A stretch of 64,000 nucleotides of DNA from Mycolicibacterium bacteremicum (GTDB lineage: Bacteria > Actinomycetota > Actinomycetes > Mycobacteriales > Mycobacteriaceae), in the NCBI RefSeq assembly GCF_943913955.1, contig NZ_CALUAE010000002.1:1-64000 (forward strand), read 5' to 3'. Shown here piece after piece: positions 42,820 through 51,357 of this stretch. Under the pieces are notes generated by a model. The model was given only the letters and a program-made list of their open reading frames with translations, had not been told where the DNA came from and did no database searches. The translations under genes and the position numbers were made by a program. The first letter of the stretch is position 1, and each line of letters begins with the position of its first letter.

Positions 42820-43359
42820 TCACCAGATCGGGACGGGCGCCTCACCCAGCGGGTAGTAGCCGGGCAGCTTCTCCCCGGCGATGGAACGCTCGATGCGCTT
42901 CTGCATGGTGGGGGTCAGGTCACCGGACTCGATGAGCTTCAGGAAGGCCTTCTGGACGTGTCCGAAGTCGAAGAAATCGCGCTGCCACTCGATCAGCAGA
43001 TCGTCATTCAGCCGGAACCAGCTGCCGCCGATACCGTAGATCTCGTCCTTGGTGCCATCGCTCTTGTTCGCGATCTGCTTCCAGAAGCCGACGATCTCGT
43101 TCTGCTTCTCGTCGATGAGGGTCTTCTGGTACTCGTACACCCAGTTCTCCAGACCCTCCATCTCCAGTCCGAGTGCCACATCGCGGATCTCGGCCTTGTT
43201 GACGCACATGACGTCTTCCTTCGGGCCGATGTTCCAGCCGTAGGTGGCGTCCTCGGTGTAGAACTCCGCCAACGGTTTCCAGTCACCGGCTGCCTCGGCA
43301 TCGGCGTTGGCCTTCAGCCAGCGCTGAACCCAGTCTTCGAGTGCTTCGCGTGACGCCAT
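42820..43359 (-). CDS. SnoaL-like protein (Rv0762c-like)
   Basis: A 179-residue protein with an NTF2-like fold: YTEDATYGWNIGP near the N-terminus and GGSWFRLNDDLLIEWQRDFFDFG later. The ATG at 43359 gives MASREALEDWVQRWL and lies 5 bp after the ferredoxin stop. Its function is unknown. The M. tuberculosis gene at the same place is likewise uncharacterised. Confidence 0.85.
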   Translation of the reverse strand: MASREALEDWVQRWLKANADAEAAGDWKPLAEFYTEDATYGWNIGPKEDVMCVNKAEIRDVALGLEMEGLENWVYEYQKTLIDEKQNEIVGFWKQIANKSDGTKDEIYGIGGSWFRLNDDLLIEWQRDFFDFGHVQKAFLKLIESGDLTPTMQKRIERSIAGEKLPGYYPLGEAPVPIW

Positions 43360-43364
43360 GTCAG

Positions 43365-43571
43365 TCAGTCCTTTTCTACTATTGAGAGTGCTCGGGTGGG
43401 ACACATGTCTACGGCCAGCTCCACGGCATCGCGGAGCTCATCGGGCGGTTCGGAATCCAGGATCTCGACGACACCGCGCTTGGGCACCTTGAAGACATCC
43501 GGTGCCTCCAGTTCGCACATGGCGTGGCCCTGGCACAGGTCCTCATCGAGTTCGATTCGGTAGCAGCCCAT
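43365..43571 (-). CDS. Ferredoxin partner of CYP51 (Rv0763c-like)
   Basis: A 68-residue 3Fe-4S ferredoxin with ligands in CQGHAMC and CPTRAL, where His occupies the position of the missing second cysteine. It starts 1 bp after the cyp51 stop, the arrangement that in M. tuberculosis identifies it as the electron donor for CYP51. Confidence 0.93.
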   Translation of the reverse strand: MGCYRIELDEDLCQGHAMCELEAPDVFKVPKRGVVEILDSEPPDELRDAVELAVDMCPTRALSIVEKD

Positions 43572-43572
43572 T

Positions 43573-44931
43573 TCAGTGCTTCACGCGCCTGCGGTAGCGC
43601 ACCTTCGCCGGCTGCGCCAGCTGCACCACCATCTTCGAGTGGTCGTTCTGGTAGGTCTCGGCGGGTTGCGACATCTCGAACTCGTACTCGCGCAGCAGGA
43701 CCGAGAAGATGGCCTTGATCTGCATCTGCGCGAACGCGGCACCCACACAACGGTGTTTGCCCGCGCCGAAGGGAATCCAGGTCCACCGGTTGATCAGATC
43801 TTCCTGGCGAGGTTTCTGGTAACGGTCGGGATCGAAGGTGTCCGGGTCCGGGAAGTCCTCGGGGATCCGGTTCGAGATGGCCGGCGAGGCGGCCACCATC
43901 TGGCCCTTGTGGATCGGGTACCCGGCGACCTCGAACTCGTCCTGCGCGACGCGCATCAGGATGATCAGCGGCGGATGCAGGCGCAGCGTCTCCTTCAACG
44001 AGTTGTCGAGCTTCGGGATCTGGCGCAGCGCATGAAAACTCACCTCCTGGCCGTCGGCGTAGAGCTCGTCGAGTTCGGCCTGCACCTGGGCGTACACCTG
44101 CGGATTGCGCAGCAGTTCGATCAGCGTCCACGACGAGGTGCCCGAGCTGGTGTGGTGCCCGGCGAACATCAGCGAGATGAACATGCCGGTGACCTCGTTG
44201 GCGGTGAACCGGGGGTTGCCCTGGTCATCCTTGATCGAGACCAGCACGTCGAGCAGGTCGCGGTCCTCCTTGCCCTCGGGCGGGTTGGCGATCCGGCCGT
44301 CCATGATTTCCTGCACCAGCGCAACGAGTTTGACCCGCGATTCGTCGCGGATGCGGAAGCTCTCGATGTCGAGATAGGGATCGACGTAGCAGAGCGGATC
44401 GGTGCCGCGCTCGAGTTGGTGGTAGTAGTGCGCGAAGCGACTGTCGAGCTGCTCGCGGAACTTAAGGCCGATCAGGCATGCCGTCGAGGTGTAGATGGTC
44501 AGTTCGGAGAAAAAGTCGAGCAGCTCGATCTCCCCCTCGTCGCCCCAGTCGGCGATGATCTTCTTGACCTCGTTCTCGATGGTGGCCGCGTGACCCTTCA
44601 TCTGCTCACCGCGCAGCGCGGTGTTGTGCAGCATCTCCGCGCGCCGCTCGGGATCGGCGTCGAACACCACGCCCTCACCGAAGATCGGTGTCATGAACGG
44701 GTAGGCCTCGGCCTGGTTGAGCTCGTTGTCACTGGACCGGAAGAAGAACTCGTTGGCCTCCGCGCCGGACAGCATGACGACCTGCTTGTCGACGAGCTGG
44801 AACCACCCCACGTCGCCGCACTCGGAGCGGACGCGCTGCATCAGGCCGATCGGATCGGTGCGGAATTCCTCGAGGTGGCCGTGCTCTTCCTCGCCACCTG
44901 AAACGCGTTCTACTTCCTTCAGTGCGCTCAT
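43573..44931 (-). CDS. cyp51: Sterol 14-alpha-demethylase CYP51
   Basis: A 452-residue P450. The I-helix MFAGHHTSSGTSSWTLIELL is the CYP51 signature, ExxR is in KETLRLHPPL, and the heme loop FGAGKHRCVGAAFAQ carries the axial Cys near residue 395. The CYP51-typical B' region LNQAEAYPFMTPIFGEGVVFD is present. It demethylates lanosterol-type sterols in vitro, but its physiological substrate in mycobacteria is unknown. The ATG overlaps the stop of the upstream SDR (ATGA). A KstR-like box lies inside codons 7-11. Confidence 0.97.
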   Translation of the reverse strand: MSALKEVERVSGGEEEHGHLEEFRTDPIGLMQRVRSECGDVGWFQLVDKQVVMLSGAEANEFFFRSSDNELNQAEAYPFMTPIFGEGVVFDADPERRAEMLHNTALRGEQMKGHAATIENEVKKIIADWGDEGEIELLDFFSELTIYTSTACLIGLKFREQLDSRFAHYYHQLERGTDPLCYVDPYLDIESFRIRDESRVKLVALVQEIMDGRIANPPEGKEDRDLLDVLVSIKDDQGNPRFTANEVTGMFISLMFAGHHTSSGTSSWTLIELLRNPQVYAQVQAELDELYADGQEVSFHALRQIPKLDNSLKETLRLHPPLIILMRVAQDEFEVAGYPIHKGQMVAASPAISNRIPEDFPDPDTFDPDRYQKPRQEDLINRWTWIPFGAGKHRCVGAAFAQMQIKAIFSVLLREYEFEMSQPAETYQNDHSKMVVQLAQPAKVRYRRRVKH

Positions 44932-45755
44932 TGGTCAGGCATCCCTTCCTCGCCCAGTGCGAGCTTCTGGCGGTCTTTGGTGTCGGCCAACGGCGCTTCG
45001 GGCTGGAGCTCCATGTTGGCGATGAAGCCGCCGCGCGGTGTTTCGGCGACGAACGTGATGGCCCGCGCGAGGTCGTCGGCACGCAGGAAGTAGTCGTGGC
45101 GGGCCTGGCCCCACTTGGCCCAGTCCTCCAGGGCCGGGCCGATCAGCTCGGCGGGCAGGCTCCAGCCCATGGAGGTCTTGGTCGGCCCCGGATGCACGAT
45201 CGAGGCGCGCACTCCGGTGCCCTCGAGCTCCATCTGGTAGTTGTTCACCATCGCCACCAGGGCTGCCTTGGCCGCGCCGTAGGCGCCCATATGCGGACGC
45301 TGGCGCAGCGAGACGTCGGAGCCGACGAAGATCAGGTCGCCGCGCCGGCGCTCGATCATGCCCGGCAGCACCGCGGTGGCGACCCGGTTCGCGCCGATCA
45401 GGTGGATCTGCACCTGCGATTCGAACTGCTCGGTGCTGATCGCGTCGAGCTTGCCGAAATAGGTGTCACCGGCCCCGGCGACCAGCACCTCGATATCGCC
45501 GAGTTCGTCGGTGGTCTGTTCGACGGCGGCCTTCACCGAGTCCGGGTCGGTGACATCGAGGTGCACGGCGATGGCCTCGCCGCCGTCGGCGCGGATCTTG
45601 CCGACGATCTCGTCGAGCTTCTCCACCCGACGGGCGCCGAGTGCGACGGGGAACCCGTTGCGGGCCAGCCGGATCGCGGTGGCCTCGCCGATCCCGGAGG
45701 AGGCGCCGGCGACCAGCGCCGGCCGGCGGTCGGGCAGGGGAGCGAATCTGGGCAT
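44928..45755 (-). CDS. SDR-family oxidoreductase (Rv0765c-like)
   Basis: A 275-residue SDR. GASSGIGEATA is the dinucleotide motif, VAGAGDTYFGK replaces the usual NNAG, and the catalytic block is GSDVSLRQRPHMGAYGAAKAA. It is in the middle of the cyp123-cyp51 operon, 51 bp downstream of cyp123, and overlaps the cyp51 start. It probably oxidises an alcohol produced by one of the adjacent P450s; substrate unknown. Confidence 0.88.
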   Translation of the reverse strand: MPRFAPLPDRRPALVAGASSGIGEATAIRLARNGFPVALGARRVEKLDEIVGKIRADGGEAIAVHLDVTDPDSVKAAVEQTTDELGDIEVLVAGAGDTYFGKLDAISTEQFESQVQIHLIGANRVATAVLPGMIERRRGDLIFVGSDVSLRQRPHMGAYGAAKAALVAMVNNYQMELEGTGVRASIVHPGPTKTSMGWSLPAELIGPALEDWAKWGQARHDYFLRADDLARAITFVAETPRGGFIANMELQPEAPLADTKDRQKLALGEEGMPDQ

Positions 45756-45806
45756 GCTGTGTGGGAACCTTTCAAGCCTGTCAGCGGCGCTTGGACGCGA
45801 TGGGTT

Positions 45807-47009
45807 TCAACGGTGGGACACCGTAATCGGCAAATGAGCGAATCCGCGGACACTGCTGGAATGGACGCGGACGGCATTGTCCTCGTCGACCTCGTATCCG
45901 CGGATTCGCTTGAACAACTCGGTCAGCGCGACCCGGGCCTCCATGCGCGCCAGGTGGGCGCCGAGGCAGAAGTGCGCACCGCTGCCGAAACTCACTGTCT
46001 TCGATCCGATTTCGCGGTCGATGCGGTACTCGTCGGGGTTCTCGAACACCCGCTCGTCGCGGTTGGCCGAACCGATCAGCAGCACCAGCACATCGCCGGC
46101 CGGCACGGTGGTGTCGTAGAAGGTGAGATCGTCGACGACCGCGCGGGCCAGGATCTGGCTGGACGCGTCGTAGCGCAGTGTCTCCTCCACCCACGGGGTG
46201 ACGAGGTCGTGATTGTCGAACACCGGCGCCAGTTGACCCGGGTTCTTGTGGCCCCAGTACGCGGCATTGGCCAGCAGTTTGGTCGTCGTCTCGTTACCGG
46301 CCACGACCATCAGGAACAGGAACGCCATGATCTCGTCGTCGGTCAACCGGTCCCCGTCGATCTCGGCATCGACCAGCGCCGAGGTCAGGTCGTCGGTGGG
46401 CCGCTTGCGGCGCTGTTTGACCATGTCGGCGTAGTACATCAGCAGTTCACCGGAGGCCGCGATGGCCGAATCGGGGACGTCGGCCACGCCGTCCTCGCGG
46501 TGCATCACCGCGTCGGCCTGGGCGCGGATGCGGACGCGGTCCTCTTCGGGAACACCCATCAGCTCGGAGATGACGTCCATCGGCAGCTTGCCGGCGAACT
46601 CATCCACATAGTCGAAATAGTCGGCCTGCAGCGCGGTGTCGAGATGCTGGTGGGCGATCTCGGTGACCCGGCCCTCCAGTTCCCGGATGCGACGCGGGGT
46701 GAACCCCTTCGACACCAGGGTGCGTAGCCGCAGGTGCCCGGGATCGTCGAGGGCCAGGAAGGACATGACCCGATGCGCCTCGTCGTTGCGCGAGATCGGG
46801 TCCAGCGACACGCCGTGCTTGTTGGACAGCGTGACGCTGTTGCGGAATCCGGCGACGACATCCTGATGGCGTGACAGCGCCCAGAATTTGAGGTCCGCGT
46901 TGTGGTAGATCGGGGCCTCGTCACGCAACCGCTTGTAGTACGGGTACGGATCCTCGTGGAAGTCGTAGCTGTACGGGTCGAGTATCAGATCGACGGTGGC
47001 AGAGCTCAT
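45807..47009 (-). CDS. cyp123: Cytochrome P450 CYP123
   Basis: A 400-residue soluble bacterial P450. The I-helix is VVAGNETTTKLL, ExxR is in EETLRYDAS, and the heme loop is FGSGAHFCLGAHLARME with the axial Cys. The assignment rests on its place next to cyp51 and the similar length to M. tuberculosis CYP123. The ATG at 47009 (MSSATVDLILDPYSYDF) is 19 bp after the TetR stop. Its substrate is unknown. Confidence 0.9.
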   Translation of the reverse strand: MSSATVDLILDPYSYDFHEDPYPYYKRLRDEAPIYHNADLKFWALSRHQDVVAGFRNSVTLSNKHGVSLDPISRNDEAHRVMSFLALDDPGHLRLRTLVSKGFTPRRIRELEGRVTEIAHQHLDTALQADYFDYVDEFAGKLPMDVISELMGVPEEDRVRIRAQADAVMHREDGVADVPDSAIAASGELLMYYADMVKQRRKRPTDDLTSALVDAEIDGDRLTDDEIMAFLFLMVVAGNETTTKLLANAAYWGHKNPGQLAPVFDNHDLVTPWVEETLRYDASSQILARAVVDDLTFYDTTVPAGDVLVLLIGSANRDERVFENPDEYRIDREIGSKTVSFGSGAHFCLGAHLARMEARVALTELFKRIRGYEVDEDNAVRVHSSSVRGFAHLPITVSHR

Positions 47010-47028
47010 GTGGACTCCTTGCCCAGTC

Positions 47029-47646
47029 TCATGTCTGTTGATCCTCTCCGAGGATGAGCCCGACGACATAGGTGAGTCGGTCGGCGATCTGGTGATAGGT
47101 GAAAGCGCCGCTGCCGGCGTTGACAAGTGCACCGAAGAACGTCATCTCCAGTGCTGAGACGACTCGCGGATCGGCGTCCGGGCCGACCGCCGAACGGATG
47201 CGCTTGTGGATCTCGGTGCCGATGCGGTCGCGTACGGTCCGGACCGCCGGATCGCTGCTGCCGCTGAGCAGCGCGGTGGTGCAGGCCGCGGCGAGGTCGG
47301 GTTCGTCGGCCACGACCATGGTCAGCGCGCGCACAGCCTTGTCGACACGGGTGGTCATCGAATCGTTGACATCGGTGAAGTAGGGCACCTGCTTGACCAG
47401 GTCGAGATACACCTCGGCGATCAGATGATTCTTGGACGAGAAATAGGTGTAGGCGGTGGCCGGGGCGACCTTGGCGCGGGCGGCGACGGCGCGGACCGTC
47501 AGGTCGGCATAGGAGGTCTCGCGCAACATCTCCATACCCGCGGTCATGACCTTGCGGAAGGTCTCCTCCTGGCGGCGGTTGCGCGTCGTCTCCGCAGGCC
47601 CGCCGCCCGAGCCGCCTGTGACAGTCGCCACCGAATCGCTGGACAC
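47029..47646 (-). CDS. TetR-family regulator of the cyp123-cyp51 operon (Rv0767c-like)
   Basis: A 205-residue TetR regulator. The HTH is at residues 35-75 (TVRAVAARAKVAPATAYTYFSSKNHLIAEVYLDLV), with a helical ligand domain. It begins at a GTG that overlaps a 12-bp palindrome GGACACATGTCC. A second palindrome of the same form lies before aldA. It heads the leftward operon and likely represses both divergent transcripts and itself (inference). Confidence 0.87.
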   Translation of the reverse strand: MSSDSVATVTGGSGGGPAETTRNRRQEETFRKVMTAGMEMLRETSYADLTVRAVAARAKVAPATAYTYFSSKNHLIAEVYLDLVKQVPYFTDVNDSMTTRVDKAVRALTMVVADEPDLAAACTTALLSGSSDPAVRTVRDRIGTEIHKRIRSAVGPDADPRVVSALEMTFFGALVNAGSGAFTYHQIADRLTYVVGLILGEDQQT

Positions 47647-47652
47647 ATGTCC
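47641..47652. promoter_or_regulatory. Putative TetR operator 1 (over the TetR start)
   Basis: GGACACATGTCC is a perfect 12-bp palindrome covering the TetR GTG start. It matches the form GGACA-nn-TGTCC of the site at 47799, 158 bp away. Confidence 0.7.
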
Positions 47653-47695
47653 AAGTTATCCGACGACACCGCCGGTGGGCAAGCGTGATGGCCGA

Positions 47696-47718
47696 ATACG
47701 CACTACAGCAGTGTGTAT
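47696..47718. promoter_or_regulatory. Imperfect 23-bp inverted repeat in the divergent promoter
   Basis: ATACGCACT, five bases, then AGTGTGTAT (one mismatch to perfect symmetry), midway between TetR and aldA. It could be another regulator site or part of the promoters; the sequence alone does not tell. Confidence 0.4.
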
Positions 47719-47798
47719 CCCGCCATCCATGCGCCACCGAGGCGTACGCCCTTGCCTCCGTCGTGACCATGCGGCTATGGTTCGGAAGAAACCTAGTC

Positions 47799-47810
47799 GG
47801 ACACTTGTCC
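47799..47810. promoter_or_regulatory. Putative TetR operator 2 (before aldA)
   Basis: GGACACTTGTCC has the same GGACA-nn-TGTCC form as the site at 47641 and lies 20 bp before the aldA start. Two identical half-site pairs in one divergent region point to one regulator controlling both sides. Confidence 0.7.
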
Positions 47811-47830
47811 AGGAACTCACGAGGAGTGGG

Positions 47831-49300
47831 ATGTCGATTCTGGCGGATCGCGAAAGCCGATTGCTCATCGACGGCAAGCTCGTCACCGGCAGCGGGGGGA
47901 CCTTCGAGACGGTCAACCCGGCCACCGAGGAGGTGCTCGGTGTCGCCGCCGATGCCGACGAGGCCGATATGGGTGCGGCGATCGGTGCGGCGCGGGCCGC
48001 CTTCGACGACACCGACTGGTCCACCAACACCGAACTGCGGGTGCGCTGCCTGCGCCAACTCCGCGAAGCTCTGCAGGCAAATATCGAGGACCTTCGTGAG
48101 CTGACAATCTCCGAGGTGGGCGCTCCGCGGATGCTGACCTCGGGTGCCCAACTCGAAGGGCCGGTGGACGATCTGGCGTTCTCGGCCGATACCGCGGAGA
48201 ACTATCAGTGGCGCACCGACCTCGGATATGCCACGCCGCAGGGCATCCCGACCAATCGGGTCGTTGCCCGTGAGGCGGTCGGCGTGGTCGGGGCCATCAC
48301 CCCGTGGAACTTCCCGCACCAGATCAATCTGGCCAAGGTCGGTCCGGCGCTGGCCGCCGGCAACACCCTGATTCTCAAGCCTGCGCCCGATACCCCTTGG
48401 GCGGCCGCCGTTCTCGGTGAGATCGTCACCGAGCACACCGACTTTCCGCCCGGCGTCTTCAACATCGTCACCTCGAACGACCATGGTGTCGGCGCGCTGC
48501 TGTCCAAGGACCCGCGGGTGGACATGGTGTCGTTCACCGGGTCGACCAACACCGGCCGCGCCGTGATGACCGACGCCGCCGTGACCATCAAGAAGGTGTT
48601 CCTGGAACTCGGCGGCAAGTCGGCGTTCGTGGTGCTCGACGACGCCGACCTGGGCGGCGCCTGCGCCATGGCCGCCTTCACCGTGGCGATGCACGCGGGC
48701 CAGGGCTGCGCGATCACCACCCGCCTGGTCGTGCCGCGCGCGAAGTACGACGAGGCGGTCGAGGCCGCCGCGGCGACGCTGGGCGGCATCAAGCCCGGCG
48801 ACCCGAACAGCAAGCGCACCGTCTGCGGGCCGGTCATCTCGGCCCGTCAACGTGACCGCATCCAGGCTTACCTGGACTCGGCGATCGCCGAGGGCGGCCG
48901 GTTCGCCTGTGGTGGCGGCCGTCCGGCCGATCTGGACACCGGGTTCTTCATCGAGCCGACCGTCATTGCCGGACTGGACAACTCGGCCAAGGTGTCCCGC
49001 GAGGAGATCTTCGGCCCGGTGCTGACGGTGATCGCCCACGATGGTGACGACGACGCGGTGCGCATCGCCAACGACTCGCCCTACGGGCTGTCGGGCACGG
49101 TGTTCTCCGGTGACGACGCCCGCGCCCAGGCGGTGGCCTCACGCCTGCGGGTCGGCACCGTCAACGTCAACGGCGGCATCTGGTACTCGGCGGATGCGCC
49201 GTTCGGCGGCTACAAGCAATCCGGTGTCGGCCGCGAGATGGGTGTGGCCGGCTTCGAGGAATACCTGGAGACCAAACTCATCGCCACGCTGGCGAGCTAA
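47831..49300 (+). CDS. aldA: Aldehyde dehydrogenase AldA-like
   Basis: A 489-residue NAD(P)-dependent aldehyde dehydrogenase. The catalytic Cys is in MHAGQGCAITTRLVV, the Glu in LELGGKSAF, and the cofactor motif is FTGSTNTGRAVM. The ATG at 47831 gives MSILADRESRLLIDGK with GAGGAG upstream. It is first of the rightward operon and may oxidise aldehydes made by the divergent P450/ADH operon. It has the same length as the M. tuberculosis protein. Confidence 0.92.
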   Translation: MSILADRESRLLIDGKLVTGSGGTFETVNPATEEVLGVAADADEADMGAAIGAARAAFDDTDWSTNTELRVRCLRQLREALQANIEDLRELTISEVGAPRMLTSGAQLEGPVDDLAFSADTAENYQWRTDLGYATPQGIPTNRVVAREAVGVVGAITPWNFPHQINLAKVGPALAAGNTLILKPAPDTPWAAAVLGEIVTEHTDFPPGVFNIVTSNDHGVGALLSKDPRVDMVSFTGSTNTGRAVMTDAAVTIKKVFLELGGKSAFVVLDDADLGGACAMAAFTVAMHAGQGCAITTRLVVPRAKYDEAVEAAAATLGGIKPGDPNSKRTVCGPVISARQRDRIQAYLDSAIAEGGRFACGGGRPADLDTGFFIEPTVIAGLDNSAKVSREEIFGPVLTVIAHDGDDDAVRIANDSPYGLSGTVFSGDDARAQAVASRLRVGTVNVNGGIWYSADAPFGGYKQSGVGREMGVAGFEEYLETKLIATLAS

Positions 49301-49310
49301 GGAGAACACC

Positions 49311-50072
49311 ATGGCGCAGTATGCGGAATTCAAGGACAAGGTCGGCATCGTCACCGGCGCCGGCGGCGGTATCGGCCAGGCCTACGCCGAGGCCCTGGCC
49401 CGCGAGGGTGCGGCCGTCGTGGTCGCCGACATCAATCTCGAAGGCGCCCAGAAGGTCGCCGACGGTATCAAGGGCGAGGGCGGCAACGCCCTGGCCGTCC
49501 GGGTGGACGTCTCCGATCCGGAGTCCGCGCGTGAGATGGCCGCCCAGACGCTCTCGGAGTTCGGCGGGATCGACTATCTGGTCAACAACGCCGCCATCTT
49601 CGGTGGGATGAAACTGGACTTCCTGGTCACCGTCGACCCCGAGTACTACAAGAAGTTCATGAGCGTGAACCTCGACGGCGCGCTGTGGTGTACCCGCGCG
49701 GTGTACAAGAAGATGGCCAAGCGCGGCGGGGGCGCCATCGTCAACCAGTCCTCCACGGCCGCATGGCTGTACGCGAACTTCTACGGTCTGGCCAAGGTCG
49801 GCGTCAACGGCCTGACCCAGCAGCTCTCGCGCGAGCTCGGCGGGCAGAACATCCGGATCAACGCGATCGCCCCGGGCCCGATCGACACCGAGGCCAACCG
49901 CACCACCACCCCGCAGGAGATGGTCGCCGACATCGTCAAGAACATCCCGCTGTCGCGCATGGGACAGCCGGAGGATCTGGTCGGGATGTGCCTCTTCCTG
50001 CTCAGTGATCAGGCCAAGTGGATCACCGGGCAGATCTTCAACGTCGACGGCGGACAGATCATCCGCTCATGA
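49311..50072 (+). CDS. SDR-family oxidoreductase (Rv0769-like)
   Basis: A 253-residue classical SDR. TGAGGGIGQAYA is the cofactor motif, NNAAIFGG replaces NNAG, the catalytic block is NQSSTAAWLYANFYGLAKVG, and the C-terminus is WITGQIFNVDGGQIIRS. It begins 10 bp after aldA with GGAG. It belongs to the rightward operon; substrate unknown. Confidence 0.9.
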   Translation: MAQYAEFKDKVGIVTGAGGGIGQAYAEALAREGAAVVVADINLEGAQKVADGIKGEGGNALAVRVDVSDPESAREMAAQTLSEFGGIDYLVNNAAIFGGMKLDFLVTVDPEYYKKFMSVNLDGALWCTRAVYKKMAKRGGGAIVNQSSTAAWLYANFYGLAKVGVNGLTQQLSRELGGQNIRINAIAPGPIDTEANRTTTPQEMVADIVKNIPLSRMGQPEDLVGMCLFLLSDQAKWITGQIFNVDGGQIIRS

Positions 50073-50911
50073 AGCTCGGGTATATCGGGCTGGGCAACCA
50101 GGGTGCGCCGATGGCCAAGCGGCTCGCCGACTGGCCGGACGGGCTGATCGTCTTCGACGTGCGCACCGAGGCGATGACGCCGTTGGTGGAGCTGGGCGCC
50201 GAACTGGCGGACAGCGTCGCCGACGTCGCCAAGGCCGATGTCATCAGCGTGACGGTGCTCAACGATGCGCAGGTGCGCGAGGTGGTGGGACAGCTGGGCG
50301 AGCACGCGGCGCCCGGCACCGTCATCGCCATCCACTCCACCATCGAGCCGGGTACCGCGCCCGAACTGGCCGAGCAGCTGGCACCCAAGGGTATTCACAT
50401 CGTCGACGCCCCGGTCAGTGGGGGAGCGGGCGCGGCAGACAAGGGTGAGCTGGCGGTCATGGTCGGCGCCTCGGAAGAGGCCTATGCATCGGTCAAACCA
50501 GTGTTCAAGAAGTGGGCGTCACTGGTGGTGCGGGCCGGCGAACCGGGTGCGGGCACCCGGATGAAGCTGGCGCGCAACATGTTGACCTTCATCGGGTTCG
50601 CCGCCTCGTGCGAGGCGATGGCACTGGCCGAGGCGGCCGGTATCGATCTGCAGAAGCTGGGCCGGGTGGTGCGCCACAGCGACGCCCAGAGCGGCGGGCC
50701 CGGTGCGATCATCCTGCGCGATGACACCACGCCGCTGGACCCCGACCACTGGCTGTTCGACATGTTCACCCACACCCGCGGCCTCGGCGAGAAGGACCTG
50801 ACGCTGGCCCTGGGACTGGGTGAGGCTGTGGGAGTGGAACTTCCGTTGGCGCAGGTGGCGTTGCGCAACCTGGCCGACGGTCTCGGAGTACCGCACACGA
50901 AGGAGCAGTGA
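50069..50911 (+). CDS. 3-hydroxyisobutyrate dehydrogenase-like NAD-binding protein (Rv0770-like)
   Basis: A 280-residue beta-hydroxyacid dehydrogenase. The NAD motif is GLGNQGAPMAKRL, the substrate loop is DAPVSGGAGAADKG, and the catalytic Lys is in GAGTRMKLARNML. The start overlaps the previous stop (ATGA). It probably acts on a short branched or aldehyde-derived hydroxyacid; the natural substrate is not known. Confidence 0.9.
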   Translation: MKLGYIGLGNQGAPMAKRLADWPDGLIVFDVRTEAMTPLVELGAELADSVADVAKADVISVTVLNDAQVREVVGQLGEHAAPGTVIAIHSTIEPGTAPELAEQLAPKGIHIVDAPVSGGAGAADKGELAVMVGASEEAYASVKPVFKKWASLVVRAGEPGAGTRMKLARNMLTFIGFAASCEAMALAEAAGIDLQKLGRVVRHSDAQSGGPGAIILRDDTTPLDPDHWLFDMFTHTRGLGEKDLTLALGLGEAVGVELPLAQVALRNLADGLGVPHTKEQ

Positions 50912-50913
50912 GG

Positions 50914-51357
50914 ATGACCGACCGTCGCACGCAGGGCCTGCAGAAGATGAACGAGGTCTACGGCTGGGAGATGCCCGATATCCAGGGCGACCCGTATTTC
51001 GATCTCACCGTCGAGCACCTGTTCGGCACCATCTGGACCCGGCCCGGACTGTCGATGCGCGACAAGCGATTGCTGACCCTGGCGGCGGTGACCGCGGTGG
51101 GCAACTCCGACCTCGCCGAGATCCAGATCAACGCGGCTCTGCACAACGGGGAGCTGACCGCCGAGGAGCTCAAGGAGGTGGCGGTGTTCATCACGCATTA
51201 CCTCGGGTTCCCGCTGGGCTCCAAGCTCGACGGCGCGGTGAGCAAGGTGGTCCGGCAGCGCAAGAAGGCCGCCGAGAAGGGGGCCGGAGAAGACAAGCGG
51301 GCCAATGTCGATGCCGCGGTGAAGATGCACTCCGGAAAGTCTCTCGATGATGAGTAG
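50914..51357 (+). CDS. Carboxymuconolactone decarboxylase-family protein (Rv0771-like)
   Basis: A 147-residue CMD-fold protein with the family core RDKRLLTLAAVTAVGNSDLAEIQINAALHNGELT and HYLGFPLGSKL. It has no CxxC, so it is not an AhpD-type peroxidase. The ATG at 50914 with AGGAG 8 bp upstream is preferred to the GTG at 50908. It likely acts as a decarboxylase or lactone-handling enzyme in the rightward operon. Confidence 0.88.
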   Translation: MTDRRTQGLQKMNEVYGWEMPDIQGDPYFDLTVEHLFGTIWTRPGLSMRDKRLLTLAAVTAVGNSDLAEIQINAALHNGELTAEELKEVAVFITHYLGFPLGSKLDGAVSKVVRQRKKAAEKGAGEDKRANVDAAVKMHSGKSLDDE

